Shown in pieces: positions 26,817-35,564 of a stretch of DNA of 64,000 bases (positions are counted from its first letter, which is position 1; every line of letters begins with the position of its first letter). Position numbers and translations under genes: made by a program. This DNA comes from Virgibacillus sp. AGTR (lineage in GTDB: Bacteria; Bacillota; Bacilli; Bacillales; Amphibacillaceae), in assembly GCF_016919725.2 (NCBI RefSeq), contig NZ_JAJERH010000004.1:93890-157889 (forward strand). Reading direction: 5' to 3'. The notes beneath the pieces are model-generated. The model ran no database searches, was not told the origin of the DNA, and was given only the letters and a program-made list of their open reading frames with translations.

Positions 26817-29048
26817 TTACTCCAGTTCCTCCTCGATCTGTTCAACCGCTTCGATATGTTCAAGTGTATTTCTCACCTGCTTAGTCATATCCATCGAGTG
26901 GTCAACCGGAATTGTATAAAGCTGGCGGCGGTCGCCTTCATGAAGTGGCGTCAAATCGTCGATGGTAACCGTCTGAATAAGTCCTTCTTTCACGGCTTTA
27001 TCCACGACCATCTCCATAGAGGCAATATCTGCCTCGGAACGATCCAAAGCCGGAAGCCCTTGTCCGGTCGCTGTAACATACATTCGGGCAGCGTCAACCC
27101 GTTGCTTGCGTCCTTGCCACGCATTGGCGAACGCTTTTGCGTTGGTAGCATCAATTCTCGCATCGGGGTGATTGTAATAATCAAGCCCCAAATGATGTAC
27201 ATCCCACGCCTTGACCTGACGAAAATGATCGTCCTTCAGGTTTTCCTGCCGGGTTTTCGGACGTACTGGCAGGACGAACCGAGTATTTATCGATCCTAAT
27301 TCCGTGTCGTAATCTGTGATAGCATCCCATTCTTTAAGTGAGGCAACCCCATGCTCAAAACAATGGAACGTATAAGCACGTAAATCCCGTTTGTACGCAT
27401 CCCGATCTTCATGGAGCGTGAGCCCTGTTTCAGTCTCGTCACTTTGAATCGTCTGATAACGCTGGGTAAGATCCTCATACATGGGACGTAGGGCTTGCAC
27501 GTATTCCCGTTCCTTTGGGTGATGGAACGATAAAAACTTTCGGTACTTGTCTGCAAGGCCCATATGATACCGCTGCTCCTCCTCATAATAGAGACGCATG
27601 ACGTGTGCAGTATCATCAACGAGCCCCTGATCGTTTGCCGTATCGTACTCGCTAGCCATCTCAAAATGGTCTCGGGCACTCTTTGTGTGAAGCTCTTGAC
27701 GCTTGTTATACCCACGTACCCGAAGCGTGAATGCAGCCGCATCAAATTCCTCTGCATCTTGTGACTTTAAGGCATTAGCCAGTTCTTCATCAGAACTCGA
27801 TTGAATATCGGTCATCGTCGTCCGAACACGAAGTGCAGACGAGCCAAACTCTTTGAGCGACTTATACAGACCATTCACACTCCTTTCAACAATACGCTCA
27901 CGTCCTTCATCCACCAATTCTTGCCGTTCTTCCGATGTGAGTTTGTTCTTTACCATCGATTCTTCAGCGTAATCATGCACCGCCTGTATGGCATCGGCAT
28001 AACCGCTCTGTTCTGGTTCGGTTTCAAATACATGCGCGACAATTCCTTTAGCGATGGTGTTCGGGTGTTTCATCGACGTGCGGTTCGTCCTGTAGCGCCA
28101 ACTGCTCCGGTCTTTCGGTAGAGCGGCCATGAGCAGTTGTATAGATGTATTTTCACTCAAGGTGTTGTATGCGTAATCTTTGACGAACGCCACAACATTC
28201 TGTCTTTCAAGCGACGCCTGCTTGTGAAACGACTTCAAATCTTTCATGTCCTCCAGGCTGAAATGTACCCCTTTACGAAACATCTTCTTTTCACGTTCAT
28301 TGATTTTACCCCTGTCAGCACCATCGTCCCTCATACGGAATGTCGAGAATTCCTTATCAACAAGCGCAATGTGTGCATGAACATGACTGGTATCAAGCTG
28401 AATAGTTCCTACCCATTCAGGATTGGAAAACCGACCGGCTTTTGTCATGTGATCTACTCCATCAGTGATTGCCTGGCGTAGTTTCAACTGGTCAATGTGC
28501 CCTTTGTACGAACCGCGACCTTTATGTTTAAATCGTGGGTTCAGCACACCTGTGTCACGCAGGTAATCCTCGGTGAAGCTCACGATAATTTTCTGTACGG
28601 AATGTCCAACATCGAATGCATCCTGAATAACTTTAGAGGTGTATTCTAACTCTTTATGTGACAGACTAATTCCACGCGTCCCGAACGCCCGTCCGGACTG
28701 TTTATCTATCCTTTTGAACTTGTGCTTCAATACAAACGGGGAACCGTATGCATCAGCATCTTGCAAGTCTTCATCCTGCTTCGATTTCAACTGTTCCGTG
28801 GCATCGCTACGCGTGATATAACGCATAAATCCCGCACCGTCATACCCATCACTTGTTTGAGTTGTGGTGATAGGTATTTCCGCACTCGCCACCTGTCTCA
28901 CCGGAGCCAATACTTCGGTAGCATCTTCCCTCGCCATGTACCGCATGACATACTGCCCCGGGCTTGATCCACGAGATCCCTTACCGGGAGCGCTCCGGGC
29001 ATTGTTCGTGTATTCGCTTCTGACCACAATGTCCTGTTTCAATCCCAT
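26817..29048 (-). CDS. Relaxase, MOBL-like (HUH)
   Basis: About 743 residues. The HUH metal site is seen as HVHAHIALVDKEF near residues 220-232, preceded by strands of a relaxase fold (VQKIIVSFTEDYLRD, PEWVGTIQLDTSH). Two short N-terminal repeats, QYVMRYMAREDATE and GFMRYITRSDATE, are typical of the MOBL family (pLS20-type relaxases). The C-terminal ~450 residues are helical. It should nick oriT, stay linked to the 5' end and pilot the strand. Start ATG 29048 lies 8 nt after AAGGAG. The nicking tyrosine cannot be fixed by eye and oriT was not found. Confidence 0.87.
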   Translation of the reverse strand: MGLKQDIVVRSEYTNNARSAPGKGSRGSSPGQYVMRYMAREDATEVLAPVRQVASAEIPITTTQTSDGYDGAGFMRYITRSDATEQLKSKQDEDLQDADAYGSPFVLKHKFKRIDKQSGRAFGTRGISLSHKELEYTSKVIQDAFDVGHSVQKIIVSFTEDYLRDTGVLNPRFKHKGRGSYKGHIDQLKLRQAITDGVDHMTKAGRFSNPEWVGTIQLDTSHVHAHIALVDKEFSTFRMRDDGADRGKINEREKKMFRKGVHFSLEDMKDLKSFHKQASLERQNVVAFVKDYAYNTLSENTSIQLLMAALPKDRSSWRYRTNRTSMKHPNTIAKGIVAHVFETEPEQSGYADAIQAVHDYAEESMVKNKLTSEERQELVDEGRERIVERSVNGLYKSLKEFGSSALRVRTTMTDIQSSSDEELANALKSQDAEEFDAAAFTLRVRGYNKRQELHTKSARDHFEMASEYDTANDQGLVDDTAHVMRLYYEEEQRYHMGLADKYRKFLSFHHPKEREYVQALRPMYEDLTQRYQTIQSDETETGLTLHEDRDAYKRDLRAYTFHCFEHGVASLKEWDAITDYDTELGSINTRFVLPVRPKTRQENLKDDHFRQVKAWDVHHLGLDYYNHPDARIDATNAKAFANAWQGRKQRVDAARMYVTATGQGLPALDRSEADIASMEMVVDKAVKEGLIQTVTIDDLTPLHEGDRRQLYTIPVDHSMDMTKQVRNTLEHIEAVEQIEEELE

Positions 29049-29069
29049 AGACCTCACTCCTTTTATAAA

Positions 29070-29099
29070 GAAAAACGATAAGGCTAGGAACCCTTATCG
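29070..29099 (-). terminator. Terminator between DGPEL protein and relaxase
   Basis: CGATAAGG / CCTTATCG perfect stem with T run on the minus strand, immediately before the relaxase ribosome site, so it would only partly separate the two genes or lower relaxase expression. Confidence 0.7.
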
Positions 29100-29111
29100 C
29101 TCTTACTAACA

Positions 29112-30185
29112 TTATAGTTCCGGACCGTCGTCCTCAGTTTCGTATTTGTAATCGTCCAGACCCTTATCAAAAATACCCGAATCTAGCACCTTTGACGCTT
29201 CCGTTGTCTTCGAGGACGGCGCTGGTTCTGCCCCCGGTTGTTCATGCAGGTATTCCTCACCGATTTCCGGTTCGCCATTAAGTTCCGCTTCGAACTCCGA
29301 TTCCGGATCAGAATCATGAGAAGATTCGTAGCGATCACGTTCTTTTAAATCGCGAATACGGTCATCCTCGCTCGTATGGTCAAAGGACAGACTACCTTTC
29401 AATTCTTTCGTCACGTCAATTTCCTCATCCAAAAACTCCGAAGAAGCAGTGAACGATTCATCTACAACCTTGGTCTGTTCTTCTTCTTTTTGTGCAACCA
29501 CGTCACGGAAATTATCCGACAAGAAAACTTCGCGGTCCTGATCGGTGTCCGTTGTGCGTACTAGCTCCTCAGTCTTGACGCCTTCCTTTTGCAATTCCAT
29601 AGCAAGGCGAGCCGAGCGTTTAACCAGGTTCGCAATCGTCGTCTGCTCAGACGAATCATGATTCTCATGAACGACTGTCACTGGGTCCACCAATAGAACA
29701 GGTACGCTCTCTTTTGAGCCTTCCTGTACGGCGTCCAGGTATGTGACCCTCATTTCTGCTTCAGCATCGAATTCTTCATCGGCCATGAGCTTATTCATGA
29801 GCGCCTCGAATCGTTCCTCCCTGTAAAAACCAGCGTCAATCAACATCTTGAGTGCATCATCTTCTAACGGCTGCACATACGAAAGGGGTAGCTCCTGGTT
29901 ATCATGAGTAAAATCTAGCGATGTAATCCCCTCTGCAAAATCCCCCCAAGCCATCTCTACGTCGGAATCAACTCGAATTTGCGGACGTTTCACCCCAGAT
30001 AAATTGCTTGAAAACAGGAAACTAATTTTGTTCACACGACACTGGGTTACAGACGGAACGCCGTAAGATTCAAATGTCTTAGATCGATTTACGGCATTGA
30101 TTGACCCTTTGTTAAATTGAGCATCCAACAGTCGGAACAATCGTCGCCCTTCAGTGCTTGTCCGGTTATATGGATAGGTCTTCAT
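29112..30185 (-). CDS. Transfer-block protein, unknown, with DGPEL tail
   Basis: 357 residues. The N-terminal ~170 residues look globular (RRLFRLLDAQFNKGSIN, VNKISFLFSSNLSG); the rest is acidic and probably disordered. Ends in EDDGPEL, as does the protein at 4423-5175. Directly upstream of the relaxase gene behind an operator-controlled promoter, so a relaxosome accessory role is plausible but not shown. ATG 30185 follows AAAGGATGA. Confidence 0.6.
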   Translation of the reverse strand: MKTYPYNRTSTEGRRLFRLLDAQFNKGSINAVNRSKTFESYGVPSVTQCRVNKISFLFSSNLSGVKRPQIRVDSDVEMAWGDFAEGITSLDFTHDNQELPLSYVQPLEDDALKMLIDAGFYREERFEALMNKLMADEEFDAEAEMRVTYLDAVQEGSKESVPVLLVDPVTVVHENHDSSEQTTIANLVKRSARLAMELQKEGVKTEELVRTTDTDQDREVFLSDNFRDVVAQKEEEQTKVVDESFTASSEFLDEEIDVTKELKGSLSFDHTSEDDRIRDLKERDRYESSHDSDPESEFEAELNGEPEIGEEYLHEQPGAEPAPSSKTTEASKVLDSGIFDKGLDDYKYETEDDGPEL

Positions 30186-30269
30186 AACGCTATCATCCTT
30201 TCTAATTTTCTGCGATTCTATGATTTTTGTTTGTCATGCTCTGCTATAAAAATGGAAATTTCTTCCTTG

Positions 30270-30337
30270 ATTATAGCACGTTTGTTTCATGGATAACAAG
30301 CAAAAATAAAACAAAAACACTGAACACACAGATGTTT
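30270..30337 (-). promoter_or_regulatory. Promoter and operator of the relaxase operon
   Basis: Minus strand TGCTATAAT (extended -10, 30275-30270); operator copy AAACATCTG / CAGTGTTTT at 30313-30337 lies ~40 bp upstream, unlike the downstream placement elsewhere. Confidence 0.55.
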
Positions 30338-30374
30338 AACACGTATCTATTTAACGGTATAAATTCACATATAC

Positions 30375-30403
30375 AAAAAAGGTGCTGATTTTCAGCACCT
30401 TTT
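30375..30403 (-). terminator. Terminator of the 30422 gene
   Basis: AAGGTGCTGA / TCAGCACCTT stem with minus-side T run. Confidence 0.8.
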
Positions 30404-30421
30404 CGAATAAAAATCAATTTT

Positions 30422-30886
30422 TTACGCCTCAAGAACCGCTTCTTGTTGATTTTGCTGTTCCTGACGAGCTGCTTTTTTCGCTTCGCGGGCGGCCACTGTA
30501 TTTTCACGGTGTTTAGCCGAGTCAAACGGCACTTCCGGTGTTTTAAGGGTATTCGTATTCACAACCAACCCTTTGCCCCGGGTGTTTGGGAACAAATCCG
30601 CTTCCAACACCATTGCGTCGCCCTCTTTGTTTGCCGCTTTTTCGATGGCGTCCCACTGCTTCGCCGAATAACTTGCAGTGTAGGTATCCTTTTCATTCCC
30701 CTTTTTATCTTTGTACTTATCGTATACAAGCATCGGGTTCGTAATAACGTCCTCAGGCTCGCGAGTATCATTTGAAATACTAAACGCCACGTTCTTCCCT
30801 GTCATCCCTGAGCCTTTCTGATCGAAAACCCCGCTCACATGTACACGCTGACCTTTGAAGCTTTGTCCTTTTTTGAATGTAGCCAT
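30422..30886 (-). CDS. Possible OB-fold single-strand DNA-binding protein
   Basis: About 154 residues. Alternating strands (QRVHVSGVFDQKG, KNVAFSIS, MVLEADLFPN, GLVVNTNTLKTP) and a polar, Q/E-rich tail suggest an OB-fold with a flexible C-terminus. The segment TYTASYSAKQWDAIEKA resembles NFFTASAFIAKGKEKLEKF of the 63481 protein, which is also single-strand-binding-like. No sure family match. Starts at ATG 30886 or 30892, both near AAGGGG. Single-gene unit ending in a terminator. Confidence 0.5.
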   Translation of the reverse strand: MATFKKGQSFKGQRVHVSGVFDQKGSGMTGKNVAFSISNDTREPEDVITNPMLVYDKYKDKKGNEKDTYTASYSAKQWDAIEKAANKEGDAMVLEADLFPNTRGKGLVVNTNTLKTPEVPFDSAKHRENTVAAREAKKAARQEQQNQQEAVLEA

Positions 30887-31010
30887 TCTCATCCATCCCC
30901 TTTTCCATATTTTGTTAATCTAGCTTATACTCCCATTATACGGTAAATCGCCTGAACAGCAAGCGTTTCTATGTAACAATGACCGTTTGTTGTTAAACAA
31001 TCATACACAT

Positions 31011-31039
31011 AAAAAACACGCCCATTACGAGGCGTGTTT
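31011..31039 (-). terminator. Terminator overlapping the 31025 stop
   Basis: AAACACGCC / GGCGTGTTT stem and T run; the stop codon lies in the hairpin loop. Confidence 0.75.
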
Positions 31040-31381
31040 CTCTTTTCTTTTGAATGAAAACAAGGTTTTTGGATTCGTGATAAATATGCGCCACAGATAT
31101 TTCATCCATGCGAGAAATGCGTATACAGCAAGGATCATCATGGTAACACTTGTAAGAAGCCACACCATTGTGTCCATTTCTCCTACCGTGGCGTCCGTCG
31201 GTATACCCAAATACGCACCGATAAATACGAACATGAGAGGGATACCCTGGGCAAACACCGACACACTCATGGTCAGGAATATTACACCAAGTATCCGCGT
31301 CGCGAGTTTATGTTTAGGCTTGGTCATTGGTAGAGTATTAGTTACAGGTGATTTATGGGCTTGCACTTTCTTCATCTTCAT
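31025..31381 (-). CDS. Membrane protein of the transfer block
   Basis: 118 residues with two to three transmembrane helices (ATRILGVIFLTMSVSVFA, IPLMFVFIGAYLGI, VWLLTSVTMMILAVYAFLAW) and basic ends. AAAGGAG lies upstream of the first ATG. Likely a small part of the type IV channel by position; no family recognised. Last gene of the run 32765 to 31025. Confidence 0.55.
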   Translation of the reverse strand: MKMKKVQAHKSPVTNTLPMTKPKHKLATRILGVIFLTMSVSVFAQGIPLMFVFIGAYLGIPTDATVGEMDTMVWLLTSVTMMILAVYAFLAWMKYLWRIFITNPKTLFSFKRKEKHAS

Positions 31382-31442
31382 CTTGCAGCCAACTCCTTTA
31401 TGGGTTATTGTGTCAATCTATTAATTTCAGTCAATTCATTAT

Positions 31443-32126
31443 TTATGGTTCCAGACTCGATTGGAAGCCTGCACGGGCGTTCACTTCCGTCACCCGACGC
31501 TCGCCTTTTTCCACATCGCCTGCCGCCGTGAATTCGATGATTGCTTCGCTTTCCTCAAGTGCTTCCGGGTTGACCATGTCACTTTCGTCCTTGTGCATGA
31601 AATACTGAACAAAAGCCACGTACCGGATACGATTACCTTCGGCGCTCATTGGTACGATATGTATGTCACCCATCGTCACTTGAAGACCTTTAAAGTCAAT
31701 ATAGGAGAGCGGGCCGTCATCCGTATCAATTTTCGTATCCGGTGGCAGGTAAGTTGCTGTGAATGTATTATCTTTCCCAAGAGACTCGATGTAATCATTT
31801 CTGGTCTTGTCATAATCTCCACCGGACTTCCAGTTAAACGCCGGTTTAAAGTACGACTTCGCTGCTGTGGTGTCTGTTTTGATCAGTGACGGATCAATCC
31901 CTGTCGCCTCCTTGATCGAAGCGGATTTCTTCGCATCGATCTCCGCCTGGCGTTTCGCGATGTTTTTCTCCACGGTATTCATCTTGCTTATTAAAGAAGC
32001 ATGTTCATCTTCTAGTGCTTTTTTTTCGGCAATTTGGCTCCACAGGGACACGCCGACGAAGATAAAAAGGACGATTCCACCTATCACCAGGAACAAAAGC
32101 GTGCGGTTGTTTTTGATGTGATGCAT
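31443..32126 (-). CDS. Single-span anchored protein with coiled coil
   Basis: 227 residues: N-terminal membrane anchor (LLFLVIGGIVLFIFVGVSLW), a coiled coil (~35-70), and an extracytoplasmic beta-rich domain (FTATYLPPDTKID, LSYIDFKGLQVTMGDIHIVP). It shares this plan with the next gene upstream (32130-32765), 3 nt away, and the two may form a complex, as bitopic PilN/PilO-like or VirB8-like pairs do. Family not recognised. Confidence 0.6.
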   Translation of the reverse strand: MHHIKNNRTLLFLVIGGIVLFIFVGVSLWSQIAEKKALEDEHASLISKMNTVEKNIAKRQAEIDAKKSASIKEATGIDPSLIKTDTTAAKSYFKPAFNWKSGGDYDKTRNDYIESLGKDNTFTATYLPPDTKIDTDDGPLSYIDFKGLQVTMGDIHIVPMSAEGNRIRYVAFVQYFMHKDESDMVNPEALEESEAIIEFTAAGDVEKGERRVTEVNARAGFQSSLEP

Positions 32127-32129
32127 AAC

Positions 32130-32765
32130 CTACATCCCTCCTACGTCAATTTCATCCTGCAGACCGTGGGTTGTATAATGATGACTAATGTTATTGAGCG
32201 AGTGGTCATTCACGTCATAAATGGCATATATCAGACCAGCAGCCTTTCCGTCTTTCGTCTTCATCGAAAACACAACCGGAACATGGTTGGTATCCTGATA
32301 CGTGACGACGGATTCGAGCGTGAGCGTCCATTCTGGATTTAACTGCCAAGTCTTAATGTGGTCTGACTCTTTCGCACCAGTAAGCTCCGTATTTTTTGCT
32401 TTTGCTTCTTCTAATTTCGCAAACAGTGCTTCTTTCTCCTCTTTGTTCTCCGGAAGCGGTTCGTTTGTCTTATAAAAAGCAGTGAGGATGTTATCTACCG
32501 CAATGATCTCTTTTCCAACCTCCTTTGCAGACACCGTTCGTTCTTTAATTGCAGTACGATGCGCTTTCGCATCGAATTCCTTATCTAAATCGGATCGTGT
32601 CTTCTTGGCATCGGCCACTAATTCGTTGGTTGTTTTGATATCTGCTTCCAGCTCTATTATCGCTTTGTTCTGGTTTGACATATACAAAACCATTCCCATT
32701 ACTACCGCACCAATTATAACGACAATCCAGTACGTCTTTATCACATGCAATAATCTCGCCAGCAT
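32130..32765 (-). CDS. Single-span anchored protein with coiled coil
   Basis: 211 residues from ATG 32765 (AAGGGG upstream; longer readings lack a ribosome site). One membrane helix (IVVIIGAVVMGMVLYM), a coiled coil (~35-90) and an outer domain (WTLTLESVVTYQDTNHVPVV). Same architecture as the following 31443 gene, with only 3 nt between stop and start, so the products probably act together at the cell envelope. No family recognised. Confidence 0.6.
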   Translation of the reverse strand: MLARLLHVIKTYWIVVIIGAVVMGMVLYMSNQNKAIIELEADIKTTNELVADAKKTRSDLDKEFDAKAHRTAIKERTVSAKEVGKEIIAVDNILTAFYKTNEPLPENKEEKEALFAKLEEAKAKNTELTGAKESDHIKTWQLNPEWTLTLESVVTYQDTNHVPVVFSMKTKDGKAAGLIYAIYDVNDHSLNNISHHYTTHGLQDEIDVGGM

Positions 32766-32855
32766 TTTCTCATCCCCTTCTGTTTTAAGACCAGGGCGCA
32801 ATGGCCATATACTTTTCTTTTTATGGTATGTTTTACTTTATTTACCAATTTTAAA

Positions 32856-32893
32856 TAAAAAAAAGAGGTGTTCCAATTATTTAGTACCACTTC
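32856..32893 (-). terminator. Terminator-like hairpin in the leader of the 32765 gene
   Basis: GAAGTG / CACCTC stem followed by seven T on the minus strand, ~90 nt before the gene start and downstream of its promoter; possible attenuator. Confidence 0.5.
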
Positions 32894-32963
32894 CTTTTTT
32901 ATTTCAAAGCATGACAACACTCTAAGTTTCTCATATCTTCCATTGAGAATTATCCCCTTCATA

Positions 32964-33092
32964 TCATCCCTTGGGGAGTTCACTTATCGATACTTCCTCC
33001 AAGACATCTAATGTTTTCTTAAAAATAGGGACCTTAGCTCTTTTTTGTTTCAACAAAACAAAATTAGGCGTTTCTATTAAATTATTAACCAT
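32964..33092 (-). CDS. Possible 42-residue leader peptide
   Basis: Reads MVNNLIETPNFVLLKQKR and ends SISELPKG. The ribosome site (AAAGGTAG) is weak and 9 nt away. It lies between the promoter at 33177 and the terminator-like hairpin at 32856, the usual place for a leader. The rest of the 32766-33213 gap holds no other convincing gene; an overlapping longer reading runs through the hairpin and was set aside. Confidence 0.3.
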   Translation of the reverse strand: MVNNLIETPNFVLLKQKRAKVPIFKKTLDVLEEVSISELPKG

Positions 33093-33176
33093 TAACAAAC
33101 ACTACCTTTCCCTATCATTTTCCTACTAAGAAAGAAGGTACCGCGTGAAGCAATACCATCTCCTTTCACCACCTTT

Positions 33177-33201
33177 ATTATACTGTGTGCACAGCGTTTT
33201 A
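33177..33201 (-). promoter_or_regulatory. Promoter overlapped by operator
   Basis: AAAACGCTGTGCACACAG runs directly into TATAAT (33182-33177) on the minus strand, so a bound regulator would cover the -10/spacer. Confidence 0.6.
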
Positions 33202-33213
33202 TCAAGAAAATTT

Positions 33214-35457
33214 TTAAACTCTGGGTGTTGTCCATTGGGGTTCAGCGTCTGATGGTTTAAAGAATTCCCAGGACGCTTGTTCGTAGCGATTCTTCTTAAT
33301 CACACGCCAGCTCCATGAATAATCTAAACCCGCTCCCTCACCGGAAACACCACGTATATTCTGTTCGATAATCAAGATATCACCATTGGCAAACACATGC
33401 TGCACGATTCCAGTGTGACCATATTGACTCGTCGTTGCATCACTGAATACCGCACCGGCAGAAGGATAGTCCACCGTACTTTCCCCGTAATGAGCCGCCC
33501 ATTTGTTAGCCACATCCTTCCCATCCCCAAATGGACGTGTTGTCGCACGCCCGTCCTTGTTCCAACCCGGGTAAAGTTGGATGAAGTAACTATGTGAAAG
33601 TGCAGCGCACTGGTCAGGGATGACTCCGTTTGCCCAACCAGAGGCGTCTCCCCAAGCGAGACCTGCATCTTCGGGATTTTTGGCATATTCCTTCAATGAT
33701 GACGGAAGCGTATCCCTCGACCACGGAACGAGCGTTAAATTTGATGGTACTTCTCCCGTACCATCTACTGCCTGATTGCCGTAATGAGATTTAATCGGGT
33801 TCCCGCATCCGTCATCCTGGTAATACGCCCCCGCCGCGCTGTTCCCTTCAGAACGGTTGACGTTAACTCCGCTCAGAATACTATCTGCGTAATCCGTATC
33901 TGCTGTCGCACGCTCCAGAATGAACATGTAGTCCGTTGCATTTGACTGACGGTTGTCAAGGGACGGATTTGGAGAGGAAAGACCTATCCATGTGTTCATA
34001 AACCGCTCCGTCTCAGCCCCGACATTCCCGGGCTCCGTATTCAAGAAGTCCATCAACTGGTCCTGACGCCCAGGCGAATCCCCGTCAATCATGAAACGTA
34101 CCTGCGTATCGAATTCATACCAATTCACACCTTTTTCCTTCGCGTAATCAATGAGTAGGCGGTTCCTACCATTCGTCCACTGGGCAAGACCAATACCGAC
34201 GTAATTAATCGCTGGGAACCGGTCCGCATAGGACGGGTCAATCAATTCAACTTGAAAATCATTTGCTATTGCATCCTGCTTAGAAATACCGATGAAAAAC
34301 GGTTCGTTGTAAATCGTCTCAATTGCTGTCGGGTCAAGTGAACTTTCCGCTTCCAAGTTTCCAAGCACCGCCGCAGTCTGCGCCTTCGAACCGCCGATCT
34401 CGGAGTAGACCGACCAGAGCTTCACGGCATGATCTTCACGGATGGCTCCGATTTCCCCGCTTCCGATGTAGGACTGTGATGAATCAGATACTTTTGTGTG
34501 GGTCGGTGTACATGCCACTACTGAGTCGTCTTTTTTGAATTCTTGTACGACACCAAATCCAAGTATGCTCGTTCCAGCAACGAGCAAAGCCATAAAACCT
34601 GCGGCAATGGTCTGGCCGACAGCAGTCGCCACGCCGAGAAGACCCGAAAAGAATGAACTCACCGCACTAAATATCGAACCGAAGAACCCGGCGATTTTCC
34701 CGAGAACAGCGAACATCATTCCTTTGAGCATCATAAGCGTCTTCATAAACAATAGACCGGCCATACCAATCATACCCACACCATTCGCTACCCCCGCACC
34801 CGCAGCGACCTTCACACCTTTGATTCCTTTATCGACGGCATCGTCCATCTTTTCCTCGGCTTTATCCGTAATCCCGTCATCCCCGCCACCCGCACTTTTT
34901 TTGGTTTTGTTAAAATTTTTGAGTGCTTTGCGGGCACTGTTAAACTGACTAAGCCCCGGTGTGGTATCCATCGCTACATCCGCAGCCTGATGTTCAAGCT
35001 GGTCTTTCGTACTCTTTTTGCCGTAATCGCCCCCCGTGGTATTAGATGAAGCGTCTTTCACCTTTTTTGCAGGGTTTCCCACCGCTTCATTTGATTGTCC
35101 TGTATCATCGCTCTGATTATTACCAGAAGCGTATGTATCCTTTTGGGGATTCGATTGTTTACTCTTTCTATCTTCCATACCGTCTTTGCCTTTTCTATTT
35201 CTTTTTTCTCCAGCATCCGATGAACCGGAAATCTGGTTCGTATTCGAAGGTTTCGATGTCGCCCCAGTTTTTCCGGTTGATCCAGACGGTGTATTCGGTT
35301 TTGGTGTATGTGATGAATTCGACGATCTGAAACGATTCCGCACCCCATCAGCCAAACGGGATTTCGCTCCGTTATCTCCCGCGACACCACCAGACGGATC
35401 ACCCAGCTTTTGCGCTCTTGTCGAACGTCTAGGTCTGCCGTATTGTTCGTCGTTCAT
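33214..35457 (-). CDS. VirB1-like cell-wall hydrolase (lysozyme-type + CHAP)
   Basis: 748 residues from ATG 35457 (GGAGG 8 nt before). Long polar N-terminus (1-190), a hydrophobic region with several membrane-suited stretches (~225-315), a lysozyme-type glycan hydrolase domain (~345-510; NLEAESSLDP, GIGLAQWTNGRNRLL), and a C-terminal CHAP peptidase (~595-740; PDQCAALSH with the Cys near 615, YGHTGIVQHV with the His near 681). Such bifunctional hydrolases open peptidoglycan for Gram-positive type IV machines (compare TcpG, PrgK, Orf14). Sits between the anchored proteins and the 445-residue membrane protein. Confidence 0.85.
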   Translation of the reverse strand: MNDEQYGRPRRSTRAQKLGDPSGGVAGDNGAKSRLADGVRNRFRSSNSSHTPKPNTPSGSTGKTGATSKPSNTNQISGSSDAGEKRNRKGKDGMEDRKSKQSNPQKDTYASGNNQSDDTGQSNEAVGNPAKKVKDASSNTTGGDYGKKSTKDQLEHQAADVAMDTTPGLSQFNSARKALKNFNKTKKSAGGGDDGITDKAEEKMDDAVDKGIKGVKVAAGAGVANGVGMIGMAGLLFMKTLMMLKGMMFAVLGKIAGFFGSIFSAVSSFFSGLLGVATAVGQTIAAGFMALLVAGTSILGFGVVQEFKKDDSVVACTPTHTKVSDSSQSYIGSGEIGAIREDHAVKLWSVYSEIGGSKAQTAAVLGNLEAESSLDPTAIETIYNEPFFIGISKQDAIANDFQVELIDPSYADRFPAINYVGIGLAQWTNGRNRLLIDYAKEKGVNWYEFDTQVRFMIDGDSPGRQDQLMDFLNTEPGNVGAETERFMNTWIGLSSPNPSLDNRQSNATDYMFILERATADTDYADSILSGVNVNRSEGNSAAGAYYQDDGCGNPIKSHYGNQAVDGTGEVPSNLTLVPWSRDTLPSSLKEYAKNPEDAGLAWGDASGWANGVIPDQCAALSHSYFIQLYPGWNKDGRATTRPFGDGKDVANKWAAHYGESTVDYPSAGAVFSDATTSQYGHTGIVQHVFANGDILIIEQNIRGVSGEGAGLDYSWSWRVIKKNRYEQASWEFFKPSDAEPQWTTPRV

Positions 35458-35564
35458 TTGCATACCCTCCTTCGCTATGTGGTTGTGTAGATTAAATGTA
35501 TAAATCTGTGAAAGATGAAAGGGTCCCGTCACAGTATATGTAAGGGACACCTTACATCACTAGA

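Noticed and set aside
32741..32983. 80-residue minus reading before the anchored-protein genes
   Set aside because: It runs through a terminator-like hairpin with T run and overlaps the start of the next gene; composition is not convincing.
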